A DNA stretch of 64,000 nucleotides from Cricetomys ansorgei (taxonomy: Eukaryota; Chordata; Mammalia; Rodentia; Nesomyidae): positions 48,622,501 to 48,686,500 of the forward strand of contig JAMJFZ010000107.1 of assembly GCA_026225945.1 (NCBI GenBank), given 5' to 3'. A program made the translations under genes and the position numbers. Shown piece after piece: positions 12,130 through 22,569 of the stretch (positions are counted from its first letter, which is position 1; each line of letters starts with the position of its first letter). The notes below the pieces were generated by a model that did no database searches, was not told where the DNA came from, and saw only the letters and a program-made list of their open reading frames with translations.

Positions 12130-12580
12130 GGGTGACATTTTAAAAAAATTATTTATTTTTCTTTTCTCACATAACCCATCAGACCCCCCTCCTCCCCTCC
12201 CTCTGCTCCTCTCAGCTCCCCATCTCCCTTCTCCCACAGATCTACCACACCCCAGCACCTGCATGGACCTCTCCCCAGGGTTACTGCTCAAACAGGGCAT
12301 AAGAAGATAGAACAAGGCCAGTCACTAATCTCTGCATCAAAGGTGGGCTAGGAAACCCAGCAGGAGGAAAAGGGTCTCAAGGGCAGGCAAAAGGGTCAGA
12401 GTCTCCCCTCCCCACCCACCCTTACATACCCTATTCCAATCTGTAGGAGCGCTGCAAGAACCCAAAGCCGGACAACCACAAAACATATCTAAGGGACCCT
12501 GCAAGTTCTGGGTCTGCAGGTTCAGGCTCAGCAAGCTCCCACAAGTGTGATCAGTTGATTGAGTAAGGCATGCACTTCTG
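12130..12580 (-). mobile_element. LINE (L1/Lx-type) 3' end, inverted copy
   Basis: A T-rich tail (12139-12165) is followed by a C-rich tract (CCCCCCTCCTCCCCTCCCTC), then GGGTTACTGCTCAAACAGGG and further UTR-like sequence (GAAACCCAGCAGGAGGAAAA). It is the reverse complement of the family seen at 4220-4565 and the longest of the four copies. Confidence 0.65.
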
Positions 12581-13621
12581 GTGAGGATGGCATACTTTTG
12601 TTGAATTTCAGCCTGGCATACATTAGTTTTTTAAGGAAGAAGAAGAATGTACACAGAGTTTATTAATTCTATTTCTAATATTATTTATAACTGATGTATA
12701 AAAGAACAAGAATCATATGCATTGCATATATGTACATATACATATACACATGTACATTACATATGTGTTTCCTGAATATGAACTACCTAATGTCTACATC
12801 ATATTAAACATATTATCTTCTCAAACATTTATCACCTCTTCACCAGTTTTTGTAATGAATAGCACATTATTTTTATGCATAAAGTGAATTATATATTTAA
12901 TACTCAGTATGGGAAGAGGATGTTGAAAGGGAACGAACAAATCTAGTAGTAGTTTCTTGTTCTGATTGACTTTAGTTGTGTGTTCAGATCCAATATAGAG
13001 AACAACTCTTAGGAGGTAAAAGCATTGAATTCTGTTTTTGTTTTTGGAAATATATGTCACAGAAGTAAAATTTAATTGGATATTTTGAAGAATATATACA
13101 AGGACTCATATTGGATTTTTTTCTAAGAACTGTTTTCACTGGCATCATAAAATTCTTCAATTTATGTCTTTTACCTATATATTTTATCACAAAACCGACA
13201 TAAACATTGCAGAAAATATAACCACTGTCAAATATATAATCTTCTGACACAGGTTTTCACACAGATGAAACCGTCATCTATTATGATTTTCTTTAGACTT
13301 TATATTCCTGTCTATTTTCAGTGCCAGGGATTGCTTGGATCTGGCATTAATCATTGTACTCATCATTATTTTATAGAATGCATAATGGTAAGTGTGGAAA
13401 CTACTTCTGAGAATGGCTTTTGAAATCATACTGAAATGAATCTGTGCCAGCATATCCTCTATGCTTTCGACAATGGCCATTCTAATACTGCAAGATGATA
13501 CTGTGGGGTTTTTTTTTTTTCATTACATTCAACTGATGATAAGTAGCTAACACACATTTTCACATACCTCTTGGCTTTTTATTTGCTCTTTTTTTAGATG
13601 TGTTCATTCAGGTGTTTGCTT
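12581..13621. other. No feature recognised
   Basis: AT-rich. A short alternating ATAT/GTACAT tract lies at about 12715-12780. No element or gene identified. Confidence 0.5.
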
Positions 13622-13740
13622 ACTTTTCCTTTTTTTTTTTTTTTCTTTTTTCTACTTCAGTGGGTACTAGGAATTGAACCCGAGTCCCCTGGAAGAGCAG
13701 TCCGTGCTCTTAACATCTGAGGCATCTGTCTCTCCATGCC
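13622..13740 (-). mobile_element. B3/B2-family SINE fragment
   Basis: A T-run is followed by TGGGTACTAGGAATTGAACC, CTGGAAGAGCAGTCCGTGCT, CTTAACATCTGAGGC and ATCTGTCTCTCCATGCC. Confidence 0.8.
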
Positions 13741-13779
13741 TCTACTTTTCAATGGTTATCATTTCAGTTATAGCTTTAG

Positions 13780-14950
13780 CAATACAGGTTTAGGATGTAA
13801 CCACTGTTCTGACGTATGACTTGCATGTGTTGTTCTGTGGATTGTCTTTTTGCTGTTTCTCCCATTCAGGAACTTTCTGGTTTGATGTAGTGGTGGTAGG
13901 CTTCTTTTGTTTTTGGTACCTGTGCTTTGGGGTTGTATTCAATAAGTCAGTGCCGAGACCAGTATCATGAAGTGTTACTCCATGTTGCCTCAAGACTCAT
14001 GGTAGTACTCTTTTGTGGACGTTTTAATCTACTTTGAGTTGATTCCTTTAAAAAGTGAGATCAAGGTTTCATTCCTCTGCATATAGATAGCCTGTTCTTC
14101 TAGCCTCATAAATCAAAGATACTGTTCTCTTTCCATTGTGTGTTCTTGGCACCTTTGTTAAAAGACCATAGATATGTGGATTTATCTCTGTGTCTGCTTT
14201 TATGTTAGCACTGTGTTGTTTTGATTCCAGGTTTATATTATGTTTAAAATCAGGCAGTATAACGCCTCTAGCTTTGTTCTTTCTGTTTGAGGTTGCTATT
14301 GCTGTTCAGATCTACTGTTTCTGTTCAAATTTGGGAATTGCCTTCCCTATTTCTGTGGGAAAATAACACTGAAATTTTCAAAGAGATTGCATTGTCCTTG
14401 AACAGAACCTTGCATGCTATGGACATATTCCTCCTGTCTATAGCCACAGACTATTTTTTCCATTTCTTTGCATTTCCTTCACATTTCTTTCTCAATCTTT
14501 TATTGTTGTTCAAAACACATGTCATTTTTCTTAGTGCAATTTAGTCTTAAACATTTTAATGGCTGGTGCTATCATAGAAGGGGGTATCTTAATATCTGTT
14601 TTCACAAAGTCCATTCCTAGTTTCTAAAAATGCTACTTTTTTTCTTATTTAAATTTACATTGTAATTTAACTAATTTATCAGTTTTGCCATATTTTCAGT
14701 GACATCTGTAGGGTTTTCATAAACATAAAATCATGTCATCACCAGAGACTATGTCATTTTTCTATTTGTATTTAAATGCCTTTTGCTTTTCTTAAGTTAT
14801 CTGGAGGGGCAGAAGCATCTAAGCTGTGTATACAAAAGTCCCAGTCATTGAGCAAGGAGCTATAGGATTTAGTATTTTCCCTTCTGGGTTTTATTCTTTA
14901 GTCCAGTATTTCTTTTACTATCCTCATCTTTGGTATGGTACAACTATGTA
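13780..14950 (-). mobile_element. Older L1 fragment, ORF2 region (first part)
   Basis: The reverse-complement pattern of an older mammalian L1 is present: TTCTTGGCACCTTTGTTAAA, GTGTTGTTTTGATTCCAGG, CAGGCAGTATAACGCCTC and AAATCATGTCATCACCAGAG. It appears to resume at about 17810, after later insertions. Confidence 0.75.
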
Positions 14951-14964
14951 ATTCACATTTTGAT

Positions 14965-15492
14965 TTAAAAGGGGATTACAATTAAGAGATTCCCTTGAGT
15001 CTCAGAAGAGACTTTAGACTGTGAACCAGTGTTAACACTGTGAAAGCCTATGGGGACTTTTGAAGAAGGACTACGCATTTTGCATTATGATATGGCTATG
15101 AGCCTATAGGGTCAGGGAATAGACTGTTGTGGTTTGAATGAGAATTTCTCCATAGGGTCAGATAGTTGAATACTTGGTACCTGTTGGTGGCACTGTTTGG
15201 GGGAGGTTATGACCCCTTTGGGAGGCAGAGCCTTACTGGAAGAAGTTTGCCACTAATAGCAGGCTTTCAGTGTTTATCATCTCTCCCTACTTTCTGTTTT
15301 CTCTCTGCTTTGTGCTTGAATTTGAAAATGTGAGCTCTCAGCTGTTTGCTTTGGCCACCATATCTTTCTGCTGTCATGTTTCCCACCATGACGGACTCAT
15401 CCCACTGGAATCATAGGCTAAAATAAACTCTTTCTTGTTTAACTTGCTTTTGGACATGTATTTCATTATAGCAGCAGAAAAATAACAGATAC
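14965..15492 (+). mobile_element. MaLR (ORR1/MT-like) internal 3' end plus 3' LTR
   Basis: 14965-15124 matches the 3' internal segment of MaLR elements (ACTGTGAAAGCCTATGGGGA, CATTTTGCATTATGATATGG). The LTR follows from TGTTGTGGTTTGAATGAGAA at 15125, through AATAAACTCTTTCTTG, to about 15492. No 5' LTR is present, so the element is truncated. Confidence 0.78.
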
Positions 15493-17700
15493 ACCTACTA
15501 TCTCCTTTATCAGATTCAGCATATAATATGTTGAGGCCTTTGATCCATTTGGAGTTGAGTTTTGTGTAGGGTAAGAAACAAGAATGTAATTTCATTCTTC
15601 TACATGTAGACATCTAATTTCGGTAGAACCATTTGTTCAAGATGTCTTTTCTCCAACATATGCTGTTGGCTTCTTTGTCAAAATTCAGGTGGCTTAAGAA
15701 TGTGGCCTGTATGTTGGACCTCAATTTTATTTCATTGATCACTATACCAGTACTAAGTTGTTGTTATTACTATAGTTCTGTAGATCAATTTGAAATCTGG
15801 GATAGTGATACCTCCAGAAATTTTTGTTATTCTCAATTGTTTTTGATTATCCTTGGTCTTTTGTGTTTCCATGTGAAATTTAAGATTATATTTTAAGAAT
15901 TGTGTTGAAATTTTGATGGGTGTTACCTTGAATCTGAAGATCGATTTTGGTATAATGGCCATTCTCATAATAGTAAACCTACCAATCCACTAGCATATGA
16001 ACTCTTTTGATTGCTTATTATGTTATTCAGTTTATTTTTTCAGTGTCTTCAAGTTTTCACTGTATAAGTCTTTTGCTTCCTCGGTTGTTTTATTTTAAGA
16101 TATTTTTGAAGCTATAGCAAGTGGTATTATTTTACCTGTTTTCTCTTTCATGTTTGTCATTTGTATATAGGGAGCCTACTGATTCTGTTTGTTTTGTACT
16201 CTGCCATTTTGCTGAATGTGTTTATGAGCTGTAGGAGGTTTTTGGTGGGATCTTTGTTGTCTTTTATATATAGAAACATATTATCTGCAGATAAAGATAC
16301 TTTGACTTCCTCCTTTCCCACGTGTGTCCCCTTTATCTCCTTCACTTGTTCTACTGCTGTAGCTAAGACTTCAAGCACTATGTTGAGTAGGAGAGAGAGA
16401 GTAGATATCATTGTGTTCTTGATTTTAGAGGAAATGTTTTAATTTCCCTCATTTTAGTCTAATGGTTGCTTCACATTTTTTACATTAATTATTTTGAGAT
16501 ATGGCCTCTGTATTTTTAGATTCTCCAGAACTTTCATCATGAAGGAATATTGGATTTTGTCAAAGGTCATTTCTCCATCTAATGAGATGATCATGTAGTT
16601 TCTGTCCTGGAATCTATATATGTGTCGAAATATGTTTATTGATTGATATATGTTAAGCCATTCCTGCATCTATGGTGGATAAACTTTTTGAGATGTCCTT
16701 TAATTTAGTTTGCAAGTATTTTATTGAGAATTTTTATGACCATCCTTAACAATGATATTGGCCTTTGGTTTCTTTTTCTTGTTGGGTCTTTGTATAGTTT
16801 TGATATCACTGTAACACTGGCTTCATAAAAAGAATTTAGAAATATTCCTTCATTTTCTAGTTTATGAAATAATTTAAGGAATATTGATGTCAGTTTTTCT
16901 TTGAAGTCTGGCAGATTTCTGCACTGAATCCATCTGGCACTGGAATTTTTTCAGTTAGGGTATTTATTTTAGTTGGATTATTACTCTGTCAATCTGTCTA
17001 TTTAAATCATTAAGTTTAGTTTGATTTAGCTTTGCTAGACCATATATAGCCAGAAGTCCATCCATTTATTTTAGATTTTTCTATTTCATTAGAATATAGA
17101 TTTTTTTTAAGTATGCCCTTTGACTGTCTAAATTTCCTCAGTGTCTGTTTTCAACTTCTACTCTTTCATCTTTAATTTTATTCACTATATATTCTCTCAA
17201 TTTCTTTTGGATCACTTGGATACAGGTTTGCCAATCTTGTTAATCTTTTCAAAGAACCAAGTCCTTATTTTACTGATTTTTTTTTATATTTTCAGTTATA
17301 TTTCATTCTTTAAGCACCAATTTTAGCTATCACTTCCTATCTACTTTTAGGTTGCGGCAGGGTGGTCTGTTTTGTTTTCACAAGGCCTTTGGGTGCATCA
17401 CAAAGTTATTTGTCATCTCTGAATTGTTTTTATGAAGACACTTAATAATATAAATCTTCCTCTAAGAATTGCCTTCAGTGTGCTCCATAGATTTTGATAT
17501 GTTGTAGTTTCATTCCCATTCAATTGTAGGAAATTTTAAAAGTTTCCTTTTTGATTTAATCTCATAATTTTTTTAAATTTAAAATTGATTTGATTATTTT
17601 GAACCATTCTTTTATTTTATACCTTATCATCTGGAGTTGTCCATTTAATGTAGTTCATAAATTATGTTGTTATGTCTGCTAGTATCTTATGGGGAATTTT
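15493..17700 (-). mobile_element. L1 ORF2 fragment, second L1 nested in the first
   Basis: The reverse-complement rodent L1 ORF2 runs from the 3' region (TTTGATCCATTTGGAGTTGA, GGGATAGTGATACCTCCAG) through RT-region landmarks (CATCTAATGAGATGATCATG, CTGAATCCATCTGGCACTGG) to 17700. Frames are riddled with stops. It covers the same ORF2 interval as 13780-14950, so it is a separate insertion. Confidence 0.85.
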
Positions 17701-17809
17701 TTTTTTTTTTGTCTAGGTTCACCAGGTCTAAAGGTTTTGCTTTGCTTTGTTTTTGTTTGGTGTTTTGCTTTTTTGCCTTATTTAGAGTGTGTCTGGCTGG
17801 CTATTCTGG

Positions 17810-18100
17810 GTTGATACTGGCATTGTAAATTGTAAACTGAGTTTGAAAGTATTCCCTTCTTTTTTAAATTATAGAAAAGTTTGACAATGATTAGTGTTGT
17901 TTCTTACCTTAAAGTGTGACAGAATTCAGCTACAAACTCAACTGGGACTTTATATTAGTGTTTCTCTTTATTCATTGTTGGTATATCAGTATCTCCAATT
18001 CTCATCATAATTCAATCTTGGTAAGTTGTATGTTTCTAACAATGTAATATTTTATTCTAGGTTAGCCAGACTATTGGTATTTAATTACTGCAATCTCTTT
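17810..18100 (-). mobile_element. Older L1 fragment (continuation)
   Basis: TGAAAGTATTCCCTTCTT, TTCAATCTTGGTAAGTTGTA and TTTTATTCTAGGTTAGCC continue the ORF2 path of the 13780-14950 fragment after the nested insertions. Confidence 0.65.
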
Positions 18101-18103
18101 CTT

Positions 18104-18160
18104 CTAGGGCCATGTGCATGCTGAGCAAGCGACCTACCACCAAACTACAGTCCTGGTCCC
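18104..18160 (-). mobile_element. ID-type SINE fragment
   Basis: GGGCCATGTGCATGCTGAGC, AAGCGACCTACCACCAAACT and ACAG match the reverse complement of the ID tRNA-derived core, which could also be the ID half of a B4. Confidence 0.65.
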
Positions 18161-18199
18161 TCCACAGGGAAGTGGAGATCTCATGGGGAAGCAGAAGTT

Positions 18200-18367
18200 C
18201 AGGGCTGCATACCACGAGGGGGCACTAGTTTTCTACATTTCTACATTGTACATTCATACAATATATTTTGAATATGTTCAGCCTCTAACTTCTCCCAAAT
18301 CTTTCCCTACCTCTACAGCCCAACTTTGTGGATTTTTCTCTCTGTGTCTGTCCTATATCTATCTATC

Positions 18368-18424
<57 letters not shown>

Positions 18425-19115
18425 CTCTCTATATTACCCAACCCTGGCTGTAGGGGATTGCCCTGAAGTTTAGTCAATATATCTGGGGTCATATAAAAAA
18501 AAAAACTGTCCCTCTTCTAACAGCTATCAAATCACAATAGCTCCTCAGGTGGGGTGTTACTGCATTCCCACTTCCCCATTTCCCTCCAACCATAACACCC
18601 ATCCTTCATAGGGTTTTAATCTAGCTTTGGATTGCAAAGTCTTATATATCCTGCCACAATTGTTTTGAGTTTATATGTGTAACTGCCTCATTTTATCCAG
18701 GAAACACTGTTTCCTTGAAGTCACCCATTATTCTGCTTTTAGAATCTTTCCATCCTATTGTCCAGTCTTCCAGGAAGATTCACGGACTTTGCAGGAAGCA
18801 GTGTGATATAGACAGCCTATTTAGGCTTGAACACCTTTGATGAGCCATGAGATCTCTGCGTTAACTGCCATCTACTGCAAGAGGAAGCTTCACTAATGAG
18901 GGTTGAAAGGTGCAATGATCTATGTCTATAGCAATAAGTCATTAGACATCATTTTAATGCTATCGTCTCTTTAGCAAAATAATAGTAGTAGGTTCTCCCC
19001 TAGGGAATGTGACCCATCGAGCCACAGGTTTTGTTTCCAGGTATGGGTTCCTTCATGTGGAATGGCTCTTAAATACAATCAGAAAGTAGTCAGTTGCTCA
19101 GTTTCTCTAACATGT
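18200..19115 (-). mobile_element. L1-associated 3' UTR block, with (TA)n
   Basis: Contains GAAACACTGTTTCCTTGAAG, ACTGCCATCTACTGCAAGAG, AGCAATAAGTCATTAGACAT and a final CAATCAGAAAGTAGT. A related block occupies 31430-33060, where it leads directly into L1 ORF2, which supports a LINE 3' UTR origin. A (TA)n run sits at 18371-18422. Confidence 0.65.
18371..18422. repeat. (TA)n microsatellite
   Basis: About 25 TA units, preceded by TATC-type repeats. Confidence 0.95.
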
Positions 19116-19119
19116 AATT

Positions 19120-19550
19120 CAAGTAATTTTTTTCTTGTAATGACTATTCTGTCTGGAGGATTAGTTAATTGTTGAAATCTGCAGTTACTGCATTACTATC
19201 AATCCATGACTTGCGTCAGATCTTTAATGTTGACTTTATGTATTTAAATGTTCCAGGGTGCCTTTGGATTTACAATTGTGACACTCTTACAGAATTCATC
19301 CATTTGCCACTCTAAAGTGATTTCCAGTTTTTACTGAAAATATTTTGTCTGACACAAGAATAACTTTACCTGCTTTCTTTGGCTTGCATTTGTTTAGAAT
19401 TTCATCTTTTTATTATTTAGAGTAGGTATATATTTGGGTCTTGTTTTGATTCTAAAAAAAATACTTAAGCCACTCTATTGCCTTTTGTCTGAAGAGTTGA
19501 ATTCATTGACATTCAAAGTAATTACTTATATTAAGAATTTAGTAGAGTCT
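19120..19550 (-). mobile_element. Older L1 fragment (further continuation)
   Basis: ATTTGGGTCTTGTTTTGATT and GAATTCATTGACATTCAAAG, followed by GTAATTACTTAT, match the 5' half of an old L1 ORF2 in reverse. This would be the far part of the same older L1. Confidence 0.6.
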
Positions 19551-19554
19551 TTCT

Positions 19555-19640
19555 TCCTGTGAGTGGGTATGAGTGGGTGTAGATTGATGTGGGTAAATGT
19601 GAGTGGGTGTGGGTGGGTGTGGGTGTGTTTCCATGTGCAA
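19555..19640. repeat. GTGAGTGG/GTGGGTGG-type simple repeat
   Basis: An imperfect run of GTGAGTGGGT- and GTGGGTGGGT-like units. Confidence 0.85.
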
Positions 19641-20735
19641 ATAGCCAGAGATCAACATTCAATATCTTCTTCAGTTGCTCTCTACTTAATAAGGATTTAA
19701 GAGAATAAACTATAAACAATAAGTATTCATAAATACACTTAATAAGGTATTAAGAGAATCTACTTCTCTCAATGTACTTGGAAATTAACAATTCTTCTAG
19801 GCTATCTGACCAATGAAATTCTCACTGTCTCAACTCTGGGGTTATGGACACCAACTACCACATTTGGATTTTTAGGTGGTTCAATCTCAGGTCTTGTATG
19901 GAAGGTACTTTACCAACTCCATTTTGCTAGGATCGATTTCTGGGAATTTATGCTGTTCTTCTATTACAATATAATTCTGTTTTCTCATTTTTCTTCATTT
20001 TATGTGTTTTCTGCATATAGGATGGAATCTGACTCTCATGGCCTTTTGATACCTGTCTTATCTTGGGGGATTATAACAATTCATACAGTCATAGACTCTA
20101 AAATGTGTCTCAAATATTTGTGTTTATACAAACTACTATCCCTGTTGTTGGTGGCCACCTGGATATTAAGAAATCCCATGTTTTGTTAGTAGTACAAGAA
20201 ATAAGGTAGAAACCAATTTGTTTATATGGTTCTAGCTAGAAAATGTAGGGTGGTTGATGTTTCTTTTAGTTCCTTTCAGCTAAGAGTTTGTTTTGGTTTT
20301 TTTTTTTTTCCCTTGTTCTTTATAGACTAAGCCAGTGAAAGGATCCAAGGTAAATGCTTAAACTTAGATGCTGATTACAGGCCCGAGTCTGTGTAGACAG
20401 CCACTGGAAAGTGGATTCAGATGGAACATACTCCTCTCGGGCCACCAGATGTAGCTGATTCATGGACAAACTCTTGCCAGGAATGATTGGCATTAAGGGA
20501 GATATATCTAAAGCAAGCCAAGGAAGGCTTGAAAACTTCTTAGGTTCTACCCAGACAACTGCCAACTGTTAGATGGTTTTGCCAACTTTTTCCTTTTCCT
20601 TTTATTACTATGTGAGTATGTGAGTGAATGAGAGCGAGAGAATGAGGGGCAGGGGGAGAAAATACACATGTACAGACATGCAGTTAAAGTACAAAGATGT
20701 CAAGAATCATCCTTGATCACTCCACCACTTCATCA
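19641..20735. other. No feature recognised
   Basis: AT-rich with an open frame at 19950-20189 of no recognised homology. Probably degenerate LINE sequence in part. Confidence 0.4.
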
Positions 20736-20935
20736 AAGTAGGGTCAGTTAGTCAAAGCCAGAGCCCTCAGATATTTGTAGTCTTTCTAGCCAGCTTGTTT
20801 TAGGACTCAACTGTGTCTGTCTTTTGAAGCTAGGATTACATGTGGGCTGACTACCCAGCATTTCCATGGGTTTCTGGGACCCTAACTTTGGCCCTTACAT
20901 GTGCTTCAACCACTGAGTCATTGCCCCATCCCTGA
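20736..20935 (-). mobile_element. B4-like SINE, diverged
   Basis: GAAGCTAGGATTACATGTGG, TTTCTGGGACCCTAACTTTG and CAACCACTGAGTCATTGCCC resemble the reverse complement of a dimeric B4/RSINE-type element. It is diverged and partial. Confidence 0.5.
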
Positions 20936-20944
20936 TCCATAAAC

Positions 20945-20968
20945 TTTTTTAGCTAGTAAGCTAAAAAA
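20945..20968. repeat. Perfect 10-bp inverted repeat with 4-nt loop
   Basis: TTTTTTAGCT and AGCTAAAAAA are separated by AGTA, followed by two further AAAAAGCTAGTCA-like units up to about 20987. Confidence 0.85.
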
Positions 20969-21407
20969 GCTAGTCAAAAAGCTAGTCAGCAGCCCAACAG
21001 CCAGCACAGGAGTTGGCAAAGTATGCTGACAAGTCTTTTCAAGTAGAAACTGGATCCTCTGAATTTAGTCCTTTAGCCCTGATAGTTCCAGTGGGATCAT
21101 GCTAATAATGATCTGCTCCCAGTGTTGGCTAAGAAATAGATGGAGAATCTTATAAGTAGTATACTAGATGGATCCAAATTATTCTCTGAGACATACATAT
21201 CTGAATGCATTTCGGCCTATCCTATCTATTGTTAGGATATTTTCTAATGTGACAAGTATGCAAATTTTTTAACCAAGTCCTAAAATTATTTCAAGGGAAG
21301 TAGATTCATAAACAGATAAGTACTTTTGGGTAGTGGGAGAATCAAGATACTTCTTTTCTAACATGTTGCTGACAGTATTGTCATCTCTCTTTCATCTTCT
21401 ATTAAAA

Positions 21408-21618
21408 ATTTGTATTTATTTTTATTTTATGTGTTTGGGAGTTTTATGTATTTCTCTGTGTACCATGTGTGTACCTGCCCACAGAGGCCAGAAGAGGGTG
21501 CCTGATTTTCTAATATTAGAGTTATAGCTGTAAGCCACAATATGGGTACTAGGAACGAAGCCTGGGTACAATGCAAGCGAAGCACGAGCTCTTAACTGCT
21601 GACCCATTTCTCCAGACT
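21408..21618 (-). mobile_element. B3 SINE
   Basis: TTATTTTTATTTTATGTG is followed by CACAGAGGCCAGAAGAGGGT, TACTAGGAACGAAGCCTGGG, CTCTTAACTGCTGACCCATT and TCTCCAG. Nearly full length. Confidence 0.88.
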
Positions 21619-21639
21619 GCATATTCCTTTCTTGAGTAG

Positions 21640-22569
21640 AATGAGATTGCACTAATTTAACATGAGGTACATGGATGAGGAAAAAACCTCAAGTATTTTT
21701 AAATTTTTTAATAATTTAATTTTTAAAAATTTATTAATTCATGTCAAGACATTAAAAATATTATTCAGTAAATGTTTTGCTTTCACTTAAGAAGGGAAAA
21801 CACCATAATTATTACAATATGAATGAAAATGATAATTTAAATTGCTAAGTATTATCACATATTTTATATTTTGTATGGCATTCATTGATCACTATTACAT
21901 TTTCCTATTGCTCATGCTATTTGAGAATTTATTTAATGCTGGAACAAACATATCAGTAAGTAGAAATTTCATAAGCCTAACATTTAAAAATAGTTTATTT
22001 AATAAATTTAATAAATAAATTGGTTAAAGTTTATAGTAAAATGATCAGAATTTTGGATGTCATATGCCAAACAACTGCATTTGGTTAGATAGAAGACATT
22101 CTTTAAGGAAGAGCTACATTATTTCTTTGATGGCAATTTTAACCTATCCTCTATTTTCATATTCAAAAGACAAAAACGTGGCTGACAAAACTGAAAATTT
22201 TGAGACTAATTTATTCTTTAATGTTAATTTGTAACCACCATCTGCTAGGTGCAATGGCCTCTACTGGGCAAACAAAACAATGGAGTTTTGGAGGAAAATG
22301 AAGGGTCATCAGACTTTGCACATATGCTATGGAAAGGAATTTCTTATTTTCCATGCACTAGAAACTTTGAATGTTTTTAAAGGGAGTGATAGACTATTTT
22401 TATGACTAATTTTGCTGCTTGGAGCACAGTGGAAAAGTAGGATGAATTGAAGAATGGAAATGGAACTATGAGATGGAAATACTAGAAGGTACTTCAAAAT
22501 CCAGGTAGCAGATAGCTGTAATCTGGAGTAGGCTGATGAAGAAGAGCCACAAATTTATCCGCTGTCTCC
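21640..22569. other. No feature recognised
   Basis: Very AT-rich; includes short TTTAATAAA-like runs near 21690-21740 and 21990-22020. No gene or assignable element. Confidence 0.5.

Noticed and set aside
16161..16442. Overlapping open frames on both strands at 16.1-16.7 kb
   Set aside because: They lie inside a dead L1 ORF2 fragment; the minus-strand one is a short ORF2 remnant and the plus-strand one is its shadow.
18104..18160. tRNA-like sequence
   Set aside because: It is the tRNA-derived head of an ID/B4 SINE, truncated and diverged, not a tRNA gene.
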